A stretch of DNA of 64,000 nt, taken from Thermococcus sp. JdF3 (GTDB lineage Archaea > Methanobacteriota_B > Thermococci > Thermococcales > Thermococcaceae). The stretch covers positions 124,001-188,000 of the forward strand of contig NZ_SNUK01000003.1 of NCBI RefSeq assembly GCF_012027495.1, in the 5' to 3' direction. The notes below the pieces were generated by a model that saw only the letters and a list, made by a program, of their open reading frames with translations, did not search any database and was not told the DNA's origin. Each line of letters starts with the position of its first letter. Within the stretch, counting starts at the first letter, position 1. Of the stretch, positions 1 to 8,350 are shown piece by piece. The translations under genes were made by a program, and so were the position numbers.

Positions 1-711
1 CAGACCTTCACCGGGCGGGCGCTCTTCGAGAAGGTCTTCGATGACGTCTCCGCATACCCCGTCGGCCCGGCGATGTTTGTCATAGCCCTTCCACTCTTCC
101 TGGCTATCCCGGGGCTGGTGGAAAACCACTACCTCCCCGAGTGGCTCTTCTACGCCCACTTCCACGGCCTCCAGAGCCCGGGCTGGGCCTTCTTTGTGGG
201 CCTCGGCGCGATGTTCCTCTCGGGGTACTTTGTCTCCCTGGTGAGCGATGACCCGATAGGGGCGATAATGGGGCTGACCGCCGGCCTGGTCGTTGGAATG
301 GTAGTCCTCGTCGGCCTAGTTCTCCTCGGAATATACGTTGAGGGTCTGGGACACGAGGGTCTTTCAACCCTGCTGGCTCTCGGTGCCCTCGCGGCGAGTC
401 TCTTCGTCTGGCTCTTCTCCGCGGTCTCCCTGGCTCCCCTCCACTACGAGGGGAAAAGCTCGATCCCGCCCCACCTCTGGTTCTGGGGGCTGAACGCGGT
501 TGCCCTGCTCCTCTCCGTTCCCCTCCTCCCCAAACTCTGGCGCCCGGGGGAGGGGACCTTCATGACGGCCCTCATGGTTGCCCTGTTCTTCCTCGTGGCC
601 CTTGGGGAGGAGAGGAAGGAGCTCGGCCCCCTCTGGACGGGCTTGCTGGCCCTAATGGCCCTGCTCGCGGGCCTTTGGACCGGTTTGGGCATTCAGTTCG
701 CTCTGGGGTGA
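1..711 (+). CDS. Multi-pass membrane protein, 5' end outside window
   Basis: The reading frame is open from the first base, so the true start probably lies upstream; an internal ATG at 73 is the first one visible. About 236 residues are seen, with six to seven hydrophobic segments separated by short loops, including a glycine/valine/leucine-rich pair near the middle. I do not recognise the family. The stop lies only 4 bases before the CARF-PIN gene, so the two are probably co-transcribed and may be translationally coupled. That context raises the possibility of a membrane partner in a CRISPR-linked signalling system, but nothing in the protein itself shows this. Confidence 0.75.
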   Translation, partial: QTFTGRALFEKVFDDVSAYPVGPAMFVIALPLFLAIPGLVENHYLPEWLFYAHFHGLQSPGWAFFVGLGAMFLSGYFVSLVSDDPIGAIMGLTAGLVVGMVVLVGLVLLGIYVEGLGHEGLSTLLALGALAASLFVWLFSAVSLAPLHYEGKSSIPPHLWFWGLNAVALLLSVPLLPKLWRPGEGTFMTALMVALFFLVALGEERKELGPLWTGLLALMALLAGLWTGLGIQFALG

Positions 712-715
712 TGGC

Positions 716-2161
716 ATGAGGGCGTACGTGACGACCGTTGGAACCTCACCCGAGGCGGTCTTCAACCCCCTCTGGTACCTCGTCGAGGTTCACGGCTGGG
801 TTCCCGATGCCGTTTACCTGCTCTGGAACGACGGCGTGAGGGAACAGCTTGAGGGGGTGAAGGGACTGATAGAACGCCTCTCCAGCGCCTACTGCGTGGG
901 GATAAACGTCATAGCCAGCGAAGGCCTGAGGTTCAGCGAGGATAACCCGATGGAGTTCAGGGAGAGGGCCGCCTCGCTCATCGGCTCACTTGTCTCTGAG
1001 GGACATGAGGTCATTGTCGACATAACCCCCGGCAGGAAGTTCATGAGCGCCCTCCTCCTCGGCGCCGCGATGGCGAGGGGGGCGGGCGAGATAACCTACC
1101 TCCACCTGGAGGACTGGAGGCGCTACGCAGGGAAGCTGCTCTTCGAGGTTCCGATGGTGGAGCAGAGGCTCTTCAGGAAGGGGGAGCTGACGGGAAAACC
1201 CGGAAATGTCTCCCTGCCTGGAAGGAGGCGGGGGCCCGCGGAGAGCCTCACCGTGAACAGGGAGTCGCTGATGGCGCTCCTCGACTCCCTGTATCTCGAT
1301 GGGTTGAGGAGGTTCAGGCTGGCCGTCAGGAGCGAGGAGATAGCGTCCGTGAAGCTGGGCAGGCGGGCGAGGATAAGGGTGAGGGAGTATTTGACCCTCG
1401 ACCGGGAACTCCACGGCGGGCACACGATGGTGAAGGAGGCGGTGATAGCGGGAATGGGGAGCTTCAGGAACTGGGACGAGCTGAAGGAAGAGGTCAGGGC
1501 GTTACTCCGCTCCGGAAGGCCGCTCTACATCGGCTTTGACACTAACGCCCTCCTCTTCCGCGTTCCTTCAAGGGTCATCGCAGAGGGGGACTTCTACAGG
1601 AACGGCAATCTGATATTCGACTTCGCCTACTCCGACGAGGTTCAGGTCGAGATAGGGCGGCAGGTGAACGAGAAACTGCCCTTCGACAGGAGGCTCGGCA
1701 CCTACTCCAACCAGCCAACGCCGCGGGCAAGGCTGGCCTCCCTGGGCAGGGTCGAGCTGGTAAAGCTGAGGGAGATGGGAGCTGAAAGGGCCGACAGCAG
1801 GAGGGACGAGCGGGGAGACACGAAGATAGCCCTCGACTACAAGGCCTTCGCCGAGGAGAAGGACGCGAACGTGATGGTCATCACCCTCGACGACAGGGCC
1901 TACGCGGAGATGGACGCGCTCCGCGGGAGCGGGCTGGTTCCCTTCAGGCTGGAGTGGGAGTTCTCCTTCGGGGAGAACCTTGAGGGGAGCTGGGAGGCGC
2001 TGAGGGACACGCTCTACACGCTGGCGGTAACCCTCGGCGAGCTCAACGTCCACACCTACAAGCTCTACGGCCTCTGGCACGGCAAGAACTCGGAGGACTG
2101 GGAAAATGAGAGGGTGAGGCTGAACGGCTTCGAGTACGGCAGGGTTTTCAGGGTTCTCTGA
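716..2161 (+). CDS. CARF domain-PIN-like nuclease fusion protein
   Basis: A 481-residue two-domain protein. The N-terminal part (about 1-150) has a CARF-type Rossmann core: a GTSP turn at residues 9-12 and the diagnostic segment DITPGRKFM at 102-110, the usual ligand loop for cyclic oligoadenylates made by type III CRISPR complexes. After a charged linker of about 110 residues comes a PIN-like domain starting FDTN (Asp275), followed by Glu312, the motif GDTK (Asp368) and DD at 392-393, which fit the acidic metal site of PIN ribonucleases. By family knowledge this would be an RNase switched on or off by cOA. It follows the membrane protein by 4 bases and overlaps the convergent gene at 2148-2630 by 14 bases. 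No cas gene is adjacent. The fold calls are by motif only; PIN is less certain than CARF. Confidence 0.8.
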   Translation: MRAYVTTVGTSPEAVFNPLWYLVEVHGWVPDAVYLLWNDGVREQLEGVKGLIERLSSAYCVGINVIASEGLRFSEDNPMEFRERAASLIGSLVSEGHEVIVDITPGRKFMSALLLGAAMARGAGEITYLHLEDWRRYAGKLLFEVPMVEQRLFRKGELTGKPGNVSLPGRRRGPAESLTVNRESLMALLDSLYLDGLRRFRLAVRSEEIASVKLGRRARIRVREYLTLDRELHGGHTMVKEAVIAGMGSFRNWDELKEEVRALLRSGRPLYIGFDTNALLFRVPSRVIAEGDFYRNGNLIFDFAYSDEVQVEIGRQVNEKLPFDRRLGTYSNQPTPRARLASLGRVELVKLREMGAERADSRRDERGDTKIALDYKAFAEEKDANVMVITLDDRAYAEMDALRGSGLVPFRLEWEFSFGENLEGSWEALRDTLYTLAVTLGELNVHTYKLYGLWHGKNSEDWENERVRLNGFEYGRVFRVL

Positions 2162-2630
2162 GCCTCCTTATCCTTTCGTTCACCATCGCAATGTGAAAGC
2201 AACCATCTATGAGTTCGGGCCCTGTCTGGAGGGACTTGCACTGTTCAACTGGAAGAAGTGAACGAAAACCGATGAGTTTGAGGTGAAGTATCTTGAGCTC
2301 AACTGAGGGGTTTGGGTCATCGCATTCGAGCTTCTCGATTCCCTGCTCCATCAGCTCTTCCGCGGCCCTCTGAAGGTGGCCCTCAAGCTCGTCAAACCAC
2401 ACGACTGCCTTCGCAATGAGCCGTTCCGCCTCGTCTTTTGTCAGCGTGCAAAGGGTGCAGGCTCCCTCAAATGTCCTGAGGCCTTCCAGGTACGCCCTAG
2501 CCTCCATACCAAAGAACACTCTGACGGCGGGATAGTCGCTGAGGGAAAACACCACCACGGAGTTTCTCATTACCACGAATAGGTCTCCTCCAGGGAACCT
2601 ATCACCGCAGACACCGGCAAGGTACCTCAC
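2148..2630 (-). CDS. Hypothetical protein, 160 aa
   Basis: Start chosen at a GTG preceded by GGGTGGTG, a typical Thermococcales ribosome binding site; the longer open frame upstream lacks a good start and is proline/glycine-rich noise. The protein has a hydrophobic beta-rich N-terminus and a helical acidic C-terminal half with several cysteines (CTLCTL, LECDD, EQCKS, DGCF). I do not recognise the family. The Cys pairs could bind metal, but spacing is irregular. It is transcribed from a promoter near 2840 together with the 37-residue ORF and lies between two CARF-protein genes, which is the only functional clue. Confidence 0.65.
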   Translation of the reverse strand: MRYLAGVCGDRFPGGDLFVVMRNSVVVFSLSDYPAVRVFFGMEARAYLEGLRTFEGACTLCTLTKDEAERLIAKAVVWFDELEGHLQRAAEELMEQGIEKLECDDPNPSVELKILHLKLIGFRSLLPVEQCKSLQTGPELIDGCFHIAMVNERIRRLREP

Positions 2631-2659
2631 GACACCACCCCCGAAAAAAGGGAAAGGGA

Positions 2660-2773
2660 TCAGCGGCGGCGAAGCCAGCGGAGCAGGAGAAGATCCCTGG
2701 TGAAGTCGGCCCTGCCGAGGGGCGAAGCGCTGAAGAACCGGAACAGCCGAAGGAGTCTCTCTATCAGACCCAT
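2660..2773 (-). CDS. Possible small basic/hydrophobic protein, 37 aa
   Basis: An ATG preceded by GGAGGTG opens a 37-codon frame rich in Arg, Leu and Phe (ends LLLLRWLRRR). It sits about 40 bases downstream of a good minus-strand TATA box and 30 bases before the start of the 160-residue gene, so it would be the first cistron of that transcript. The ribosome binding site is very close to the ATG (2-3 bases), which weakens the call. It could be a leader peptide, an amphipathic membrane peptide, or not translated. No homologue is recognised. Confidence 0.35.
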   Translation of the reverse strand: MGLIERLLRLFRFFSASPLGRADFTRDLLLLRWLRRR

Positions 2774-2835
2774 CACCTCCGGGTGGTTGTCTCACCCATC
2801 CACCCGGAGGCGATTCTATCTTGGCAACTTGCAGA

Positions 2836-2850
2836 TTTATAAACTTTTCG
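2836..2850 (-). promoter_or_regulatory. BRE/TATA promoter for the 2148-2773 transcript
   Basis: On the minus strand the sequence CCGAAAAGTTTATAAATC fits an archaeal BRE plus TATA box. Transcription would begin about 25 bases downstream, near 2812, upstream of both the 37-residue ORF and the 160-residue gene. Confidence 0.6.
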
Positions 2851-2875
2851 GTTGCCGGGTTGGACAGCGGCCGCA

Positions 2876-4012
2876 CTAAAGTTTTCTGTTCAGGGATTTT
2901 GCAACCTCATTCAACAAATCACGGACGGAATAGACATCAAGGTCAACGCGGTAGAGGCTCTCCTCTGGCTCAACGTCTTGGATTCCCTGCTTCACGTACT
3001 CTGCCTGACATTCCTCCCTTATCGCTTCTATGGCCATTGCAACACTCACCAGACTTTTGCCACTGGTTATATCGAAGGTTATCTCCCCTCCTTCGCGTTC
3101 AAGAAGTTCACCGAGGGCCTTCTTTATGGCTCTCCTGCACTCTTCAATGTCATCAAAATCTCCAGCAGGGACCACTTCGAACTCCAGAACCTCAGTTCCG
3201 GTCCCGAGGCTTTCCCTCTGCCCATCATGCCACCTTATCAGAATTGGTCTTCCTGTGCACTCCGAGAGCTTGAGCAGAAAAGCCTTCATCTTGGCCTTGA
3301 AAGCAGATTCGGGAACCACTACCCCCTTCACCATTAGGTAGTTCTCAATGAACTCCCGCTCAACTGGTTTTAATCTCTCCCATTTCAGGTTGATTACTGA
3401 TTTAGAAACCAGCAGAAAGACCTTATCCAGCCGCGGCAGGTGATAACTGACGGCCTGGAAGAGCGGTACGATGTTCTGCATTTTGCTCTCGTTGTTGAGC
3501 TTTGCGCTGTTTTTCCTGAGGTCTTCGCAGTCCCCTCCTAAAACTTTATCTGGATCCCAGTTAGGAATGCTCAGCGCACTGACTAGGTATTTTGTTTTTT
3601 TCAGTTTCTTTCTTCTGGAAGCCTTTTGTTTTGGTTCCACCACCCAGTAAGTAAGGAGAACTATTGAGATTGTATAAAGGATTGTCCCCATCGTTGCCGC
3701 CAGCCGTCCTTCCACCACACTATCGGGCAACCATGCGGTTAAAACCGCCGCCAGGAGAACAAAGAGGATCAATCCCACAAGGCTCTCCACCTGGCCAAGG
3801 ACGAGCCCTATGAACTGTGTCGAGAGAAAAGCCTCTAGCCCAATATCTGCTTTCTTTCGTGCCTCAAAGTAGAGAAGAACTGAAACGATAAAAACTCCGG
3901 CCGAAGACATCAGGAATAAGTGGCCTACACTGGAGGTGTTGCTTAGGTAAAACGAGGTAAGGGGTAGTAGGAGGAACACTATCAGTGCAACGTCCTTTCT
4001 TCCGAGCCCCAT
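2876..4012 (-). CDS. Membrane-anchored CARF-like protein
   Basis: A 378-residue protein read from an ATG at 4012, divergent from the Rli1 gene 60 bases away. Residues 8-24, 31-50, 66-94 and 107-124 are hydrophobic and give about four membrane helices; a strongly basic stretch follows at 128-141, so the C-terminal domain should face the cytoplasm. That domain (about 142-378) carries DITSGKSLVSVAMA at 314-327, closely similar in form to the DITPGRKFM segment of the nearby CARF-PIN protein and typical of CARF sensor domains. By analogy with other TM-CARF proteins it may change membrane permeability or signal when cOA binds. No catalytic domain is visible. It lies in the same cluster as the CARF-PIN gene. 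Confidence 0.75.
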   Translation of the reverse strand: MGLGRKDVALIVFLLLPLTSFYLSNTSSVGHLFLMSSAGVFIVSVLLYFEARKKADIGLEAFLSTQFIGLVLGQVESLVGLILFVLLAAVLTAWLPDSVVEGRLAATMGTILYTISIVLLTYWVVEPKQKASRRKKLKKTKYLVSALSIPNWDPDKVLGGDCEDLRKNSAKLNNESKMQNIVPLFQAVSYHLPRLDKVFLLVSKSVINLKWERLKPVEREFIENYLMVKGVVVPESAFKAKMKAFLLKLSECTGRPILIRWHDGQRESLGTGTEVLEFEVVPAGDFDDIEECRRAIKKALGELLEREGGEITFDITSGKSLVSVAMAIEAIREECQAEYVKQGIQDVEPEESLYRVDLDVYSVRDLLNEVAKSLNRKL

Positions 4013-4072
4013 GGTATTAGCTCCCCCGCAACCCTTTAAAACCCTCTCCCTCAGCCTAACCCGGTGGTGGGA

Positions 4073-5848
4073 ATGAGGATAGCGGTCATCGATTACGACA
4101 GGTGTAACCCTGACAAGTGCGGTAACTTCCTGTGCGAGCGGGTCTGTCCGGTCAATCGAATGGGTGGAGAGGCGATAATAATAGACGAGGAGAACTACCG
4201 GCCGGTGATTCAGGAGGCGAGCTGTACCGGCTGTGGGATATGTGTGCATAAGTGCCCCTTCAACGCGATAACCATAGTGAACCTCCCGGAGGAGCTTGAG
4301 GAGGGCTGCGTGCACCGCTACGGCGTGAACGCCTTCGTCCTCTACCGCCTCCCCGTGGTCAAGGACGGCATGGTCGTTGGCATACTCGGACCGAACGGAA
4401 CCGGTAAGACAACGGCCGTTAAAATCCTCGCGGGCCAGCTCCTGCCGAACCTCTGCGGCGACAACGAGAGCTGGGACAACGTGATCAGGGCCTTCCGGGG
4501 CAACGAGCTCCAAACCTACTTCGAAAGGCTCAGGGACGGCGAGATCAGGCCGGTGGTGAAGCCCCAGTACGTTGATCTGATCCCCAAGGCCGTTAAGGGC
4601 AAGGTCAGGGATCTGCTCAGGAGGGCTGATGAGGTTGGCGCCTTCGACGATGTTGTCAGGGAGCTTGAGCTTGAGAACGTCCTCGACAGGGATATAAAAC
4701 ACCTCTCCGGCGGTGAGTTGCAGAGGGTTGCGATAGCCGCGGCGATACTGAGGAAGGCCCACTTCTACTTCTTCGACGAGCCCTCGAGCTACCTCGACAT
4801 AAGGCAGAGGCTCAAGGTGGCCAGGATAATCCGCCACCTGGCCGATTCGGGCAAGGCGGTTCTCACCGTTGAGCACGACCTGGCGGTCCTTGACTACCTC
4901 AGCGATGTCATCCACGTCGTCTACGGTAAGCCCGGCGCCTACGGTATATTCTCCCAGCCGAAGGGCACGCGCAACGGAATAAACGAGTTCCTGCGCGGCT
5001 ACCTGAAGGACGAGAACGTCCGCTTCAGGCCCCAGGAGATAAGGTTCACCAAATCCAGCGAGAGGAAGAGCCAGGAGGGCGAGATACTGGTTGAGTACCC
5101 GAGGCTGGTGAAGGACTACGGCGGCTTCAGGCTCGAGGCTGAGCCCGGAACGCTCTACATGGGCGAAGTCGTGAGCATCGTCGGCCCCAACGGAATCGGT
5201 AAGACCACCTTCGTGAAGATGCTCGCAGGCGTCGAGAAGCCCACCGAGGGAGATGTCGACTGGGAGCTGAAGGTCTCCTACAAGCCGCAGTACATCAAGG
5301 TCGACTACGAGGGGACCGTCTATGATCTCCTGAGCAAAATAAACGCGGGGAAGCTCCTCAACAGCTTCTACAAGACCGAACTGCTCAACCCCCTCGGAGT
5401 TCCGGACCTCTACGACAAGCAGGTGAACGAGCTGTCGGGCGGTGAGCTTCAGAGGGTTGCAATAACCGCGGCCCTCATCCGCGACGCGGACCTGTACCTG
5501 CTCGACGAGCCCTCCGCTTACCTCGACGTCGAGCAGAGACTGGCTGTTTCGAGGGCGATAAGGCACCTGATGGAGAAGGAAGGCAAGACCGCCCTGGTAG
5601 TCGAGCACGACGTGCTGATGATAGACTACATCAGCGACAGGCTGATGGTCTTCGAGGGCGAACCGGGGAAGCACGGCAGGGCGCTGCCGCCCACCGGGAT
5701 GCGCGAGGGAATGAACCGCTTCCTCGCGGGGGTTGGCATAACCTTCAGACGCGATCCCGACACGGGCAGGCCCAGGGCCAACAAGGAGAACAGCGTCAAG
5801 GACAGGGAGCAGAAGGAGATGGGCGAGTACTACTACGTCGCCCCGTGA
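4073..5848 (+). CDS. ABCE1/Rli1 ribosome recycling ATPase
   Basis: 591 residues, the normal length for archaeal ABCE1. The N-terminal region has two [4Fe-4S] motifs (Cys11, 16, 21, 25 and CTGCGICVHKCP at 51-61). Two ABC ATPase domains follow: Walker A GPNGTGKTT at 106-114 and GPNGIGKTT in the second, each with an LSGGELQRVAI signature and a DEPS Walker B. The protein splits 70S ribosomes after termination with aRF1/Pelota. I chose the ATG at 4073 behind GGTGGTGGGA; GTG codons just upstream overlap the ribosome binding site. A TTTAAAA TATA box sits about 35 bases before the start. Confidence 0.97.
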   Translation: MRIAVIDYDRCNPDKCGNFLCERVCPVNRMGGEAIIIDEENYRPVIQEASCTGCGICVHKCPFNAITIVNLPEELEEGCVHRYGVNAFVLYRLPVVKDGMVVGILGPNGTGKTTAVKILAGQLLPNLCGDNESWDNVIRAFRGNELQTYFERLRDGEIRPVVKPQYVDLIPKAVKGKVRDLLRRADEVGAFDDVVRELELENVLDRDIKHLSGGELQRVAIAAAILRKAHFYFFDEPSSYLDIRQRLKVARIIRHLADSGKAVLTVEHDLAVLDYLSDVIHVVYGKPGAYGIFSQPKGTRNGINEFLRGYLKDENVRFRPQEIRFTKSSERKSQEGEILVEYPRLVKDYGGFRLEAEPGTLYMGEVVSIVGPNGIGKTTFVKMLAGVEKPTEGDVDWELKVSYKPQYIKVDYEGTVYDLLSKINAGKLLNSFYKTELLNPLGVPDLYDKQVNELSGGELQRVAITAALIRDADLYLLDEPSAYLDVEQRLAVSRAIRHLMEKEGKTALVVEHDVLMIDYISDRLMVFEGEPGKHGRALPPTGMREGMNRFLAGVGITFRRDPDTGRPRANKENSVKDREQKEMGEYYYVAP

Positions 5849-6020
5849 TTCTTTTTTCTGTTTATTCTCCTCCACACCCCCCACCGCCAAAACCACCGGG
5901 TTTTGTACCCCCGTAAACTTAAATAAACGTTGACTAACGTTGTTTAACGATAAGCCATGAAAAAGTCCGTAAAGAGGGACTACGCTGAACAAATATGAAT
6001 TTAAGACTACGATTTCGTGA

Positions 6021-6064
6021 AAAAAGCTTAAATATGACAGTTTTCAAAAAGAAAAGCGAGGTGA
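6021..6064 (+). promoter_or_regulatory. Promoter and ribosome binding site of the secreted glycoprotein gene
   Basis: GAAAAAAGCTTAAATAT supplies BRE and TATA box at about 6019-6035 and GAGGTGA at 6059-6065 is the ribosome binding site just before the ATG at 6071. The upstream part of this 220-base gap (5920-5955) holds a second TATA-like string and a repeated AACGTTG/AACGTTG/AACG pattern that may be an operator; it does not head any convincing gene. Confidence 0.55.
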
Positions 6065-6070
6065 AGCACC

Positions 6071-7258
6071 ATGGTGTGGAAAAAAGCTATTGCATTGCTC
6101 TTTGGTTTGATGGTGGTGGCGACGACCCTGTCCTTCGGCCACGTGTCCGCGGCCGATACCAGCGTGACCGTCATACTCGTCAGCGACAACGAGGCCGACT
6201 GCACACTGGCCCAGTACCTCGCCAACATGACCGGCGCGGTGGTCGTGACGACCCCCTGGGGTGTCTATGACCCGAACGTCACGGCGAACGTGATGAGCTA
6301 CGGCCCGGATAATGTTATAATAATCGGCGGACCCGATGCCGTCGTCGATAGGTATCTGGATGACCTTGAGGAGCTCAACATCACCGTCGAGCGCTGGTGG
6401 GGCAGGAACAGGTACGAGACCAACCTGGCGGTCATAGGAAACGCAACCGCCAAGCTCAGGATAAAGTTTGAGAACAATGTGATAGTGGTTCCCGGCAACG
6501 ACACCGCCGCGCTCAAGGTTGCCCTCCGGAAAGCCGTGAAGGTTCACGGGGTGATAATCTTCGCCAACGACACCACCAACATAACCAGAGTCATGATGAA
6601 GATAGAGGCCCACCCGAAGAACATGACCCTCATCAGAAGCCAGGTCATGGTGGAAATGGCCGAGAGACTCAGGGAGAGGTTCGAGAACCGCGTCGGGGCC
6701 AACGTCACAGAGATCGATGTCAACATAACCCCTGAGATGGCGATGGAGGCCATCAACACGAGCGAAGAGCGCATTGCCTCCGCCGAGGAACTGCTCGCGA
6801 ACGTTACCCTGCCGCCCCAGATGGACCGGGTCGCGGAGAAGATGCTGAACCTCGCCAAGAAGGAGCTTGAGAGAGCCAGGAACGCCTATGACGACGGTGA
6901 GTACGGAAGGGCCTACGGGCAGGCGACGGCCGCAAAGGCCCACGCCGAGTTCGTCATAAGAGTGGCCTCAAAGGAGTGGCAGCACCGGGTAGGTATCGAC
7001 GCCGCTGTGATGGCGAGGGTGTTCCTGCACCGCGTGGAGATACAGCTCAGGATCATGGAGAAGTCGGGAATGAACGTCACCAGGATAGAGACCCTCGTTG
7101 ACCAGCTCAAGACCGCCATCGAGAACAAGGACTACGACATTATCGATGCCCTGATGGCGCAGATCAGGCAGGAGCTGCTCCAGATGTACTCCCACGGAAA
7201 AGGCAAGTTCAGGGAGCGTATCCTTCTCCCGGACCGTGCCGGACGCTGGCAGCCGTGA
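6071..7258 (+). CDS. Secreted/surface protein with cell-wall-binding-2-like repeat
   Basis: 395 residues with a clear signal peptide (basic MVWKK, hydrophobic core, cleavage near VSAADT). Residues about 28-190 resemble putative cell-wall-binding repeat 2 domains: VIIIGGPDAVVDRYLDDL followed by RWWGRNRYETNLAV. The C-terminal half is helical and probably coiled coil. About thirteen N-x-S/T sequons are spread through it, so heavy N-glycosylation outside the cell is likely. It appears monocistronic between its own promoter and the HypE-like gene. Role is probably attachment or surface-layer association; exact function unknown. Confidence 0.8.
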   Translation: MVWKKAIALLFGLMVVATTLSFGHVSAADTSVTVILVSDNEADCTLAQYLANMTGAVVVTTPWGVYDPNVTANVMSYGPDNVIIIGGPDAVVDRYLDDLEELNITVERWWGRNRYETNLAVIGNATAKLRIKFENNVIVVPGNDTAALKVALRKAVKVHGVIIFANDTTNITRVMMKIEAHPKNMTLIRSQVMVEMAERLRERFENRVGANVTEIDVNITPEMAMEAINTSEERIASAEELLANVTLPPQMDRVAEKMLNLAKKELERARNAYDDGEYGRAYGQATAAKAHAEFVIRVASKEWQHRVGIDAAVMARVFLHRVEIQLRIMEKSGMNVTRIETLVDQLKTAIENKDYDIIDALMAQIRQELLQMYSHGKGKFRERILLPDRAGRWQP

Positions 7259-7351
7259 GGGCTGCCTCCCCCGTTCTTTCATCCTCGGGCAAAGTCTTTA
7301 AGCCTTCACCCGTTATGTCGTACAGACACAAAGGAATTCAGGGGGATCAAG

Positions 7352-8344
7352 ATGCTGCCTGTGGGCAAAATTCCACCGGAAAAACTCAGAGAGCTCGTTT
7401 TCAACCGCCTCGGGGCCGGGGGGGAGAGGGTGATAATCGGGGCCGATCTCGGGGTGGATGCGGCCGCGATAGACTTCGGAGAGACGGTTCTCGTTGCATC
7501 GACCGACCCCATAACCGGTGCCGGGGAGGGAATAGGTTTCTACGCGGTTCACGTCAACGCCAACGACGTGGCCACCTTTGGGGCCAGACCAAAGTGGTTT
7601 CTTGTTTCAATACTCCTCCCCGGGAACTCCGACGAGGCCATCCTCTCGGGGATAATGGAGGAACTCCACAGGAGCGCCGCAAAACTCGGCGTCGCCATAG
7701 TGGGCGGCCACACGGAGGTGACGCCTGGCCTCGACAGGCCCATAGTCGTCGGGACGATGCTTGGAGAGGTGCCGAGGGGAAAGCTCGTGACGTCGAACGG
7801 CTCGAAGCCCGGGGACGCGATAATACTCACCAAGTGGGCCGGCCTTGAGGGAACGTCGATAATAGCGGGCGAGAGGGCTGAGGAGCTTGAGAGGGCCTTC
7901 GGAAGGGAGTTCGTCGAGAGGGCGAGGAAGTTCATCGAGATGATAAGCGTCGTGGAAGATGCCCTCACGGCCAACGAGGTCGGCGTTCACGCCATGCATG
8001 ATCCAACTGAAGGGGGAATAGCGAACGGCCTTCACGAGATGGCCGACGCCGCCGGCCTGGGCTTCAGGGTGCACCTCGAGAGAATACCCATACGGGAGGA
8101 GACGCTCGGAATATGCCGCTTCTACGGTCTAAACCCCCTCGCCCTGATAAGCTCCGGGGCCCTGATGATAGCCGCCCCGAGGGACGGCGTGGATGAAATC
8201 CTAAACGCCCTCGGAGAGAAGGGCATAAACGCCTCCGTCATAGGGGAGTTTGTGGAAGACCCCGGCGTCAGGGTCATCGTTGAGAACGGTGAAGAGAGGC
8301 CCCTTGAGAGACCTGAGAGCGACGAGCTCTGGAAGGTGGTCTGA
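7352..8344 (+). CDS. HypE-like AIR synthase-related protein
   Basis: 330 residues with the AIR synthase/HypE architecture: GAGGE at the N-terminus, DLGVDAAAI and STDPITGAG in the ATP-binding core, GGHTEVTPG and DPTEGGIANGLHEM in the C-terminal domain. Canonical HypE ends with a PRIC-type cysteine tail that accepts the carbamoyl group for the Fe-CN ligand; this protein instead ends DELWKVV and has no such Cys. It is therefore a HypE-like paralogue (COG1973 type) whose substrate is unknown, not the hydrogenase maturation enzyme itself. No hyp or hydrogenase genes are in the window. Confidence 0.85.
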   Translation: MLPVGKIPPEKLRELVFNRLGAGGERVIIGADLGVDAAAIDFGETVLVASTDPITGAGEGIGFYAVHVNANDVATFGARPKWFLVSILLPGNSDEAILSGIMEELHRSAAKLGVAIVGGHTEVTPGLDRPIVVGTMLGEVPRGKLVTSNGSKPGDAIILTKWAGLEGTSIIAGERAEELERAFGREFVERARKFIEMISVVEDALTANEVGVHAMHDPTEGGIANGLHEMADAAGLGFRVHLERIPIREETLGICRFYGLNPLALISSGALMIAAPRDGVDEILNALGEKGINASVIGEFVEDPGVRVIVENGEERPLERPESDELWKVV

Positions 8345-8350
8345 GCCCCA

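Noticed and set aside
2874-3341. Plus-strand frames opposite the TM-CARF gene
   Set aside because: Low-complexity shadows of the CARF-coding strand without start signals.
2876-5992. One 1038-residue protein on the minus strand
   Set aside because: The upstream two thirds lie antisense to ABCE1 and have no family signature; the real gene starts at ATG 4012 with its own membrane helices.
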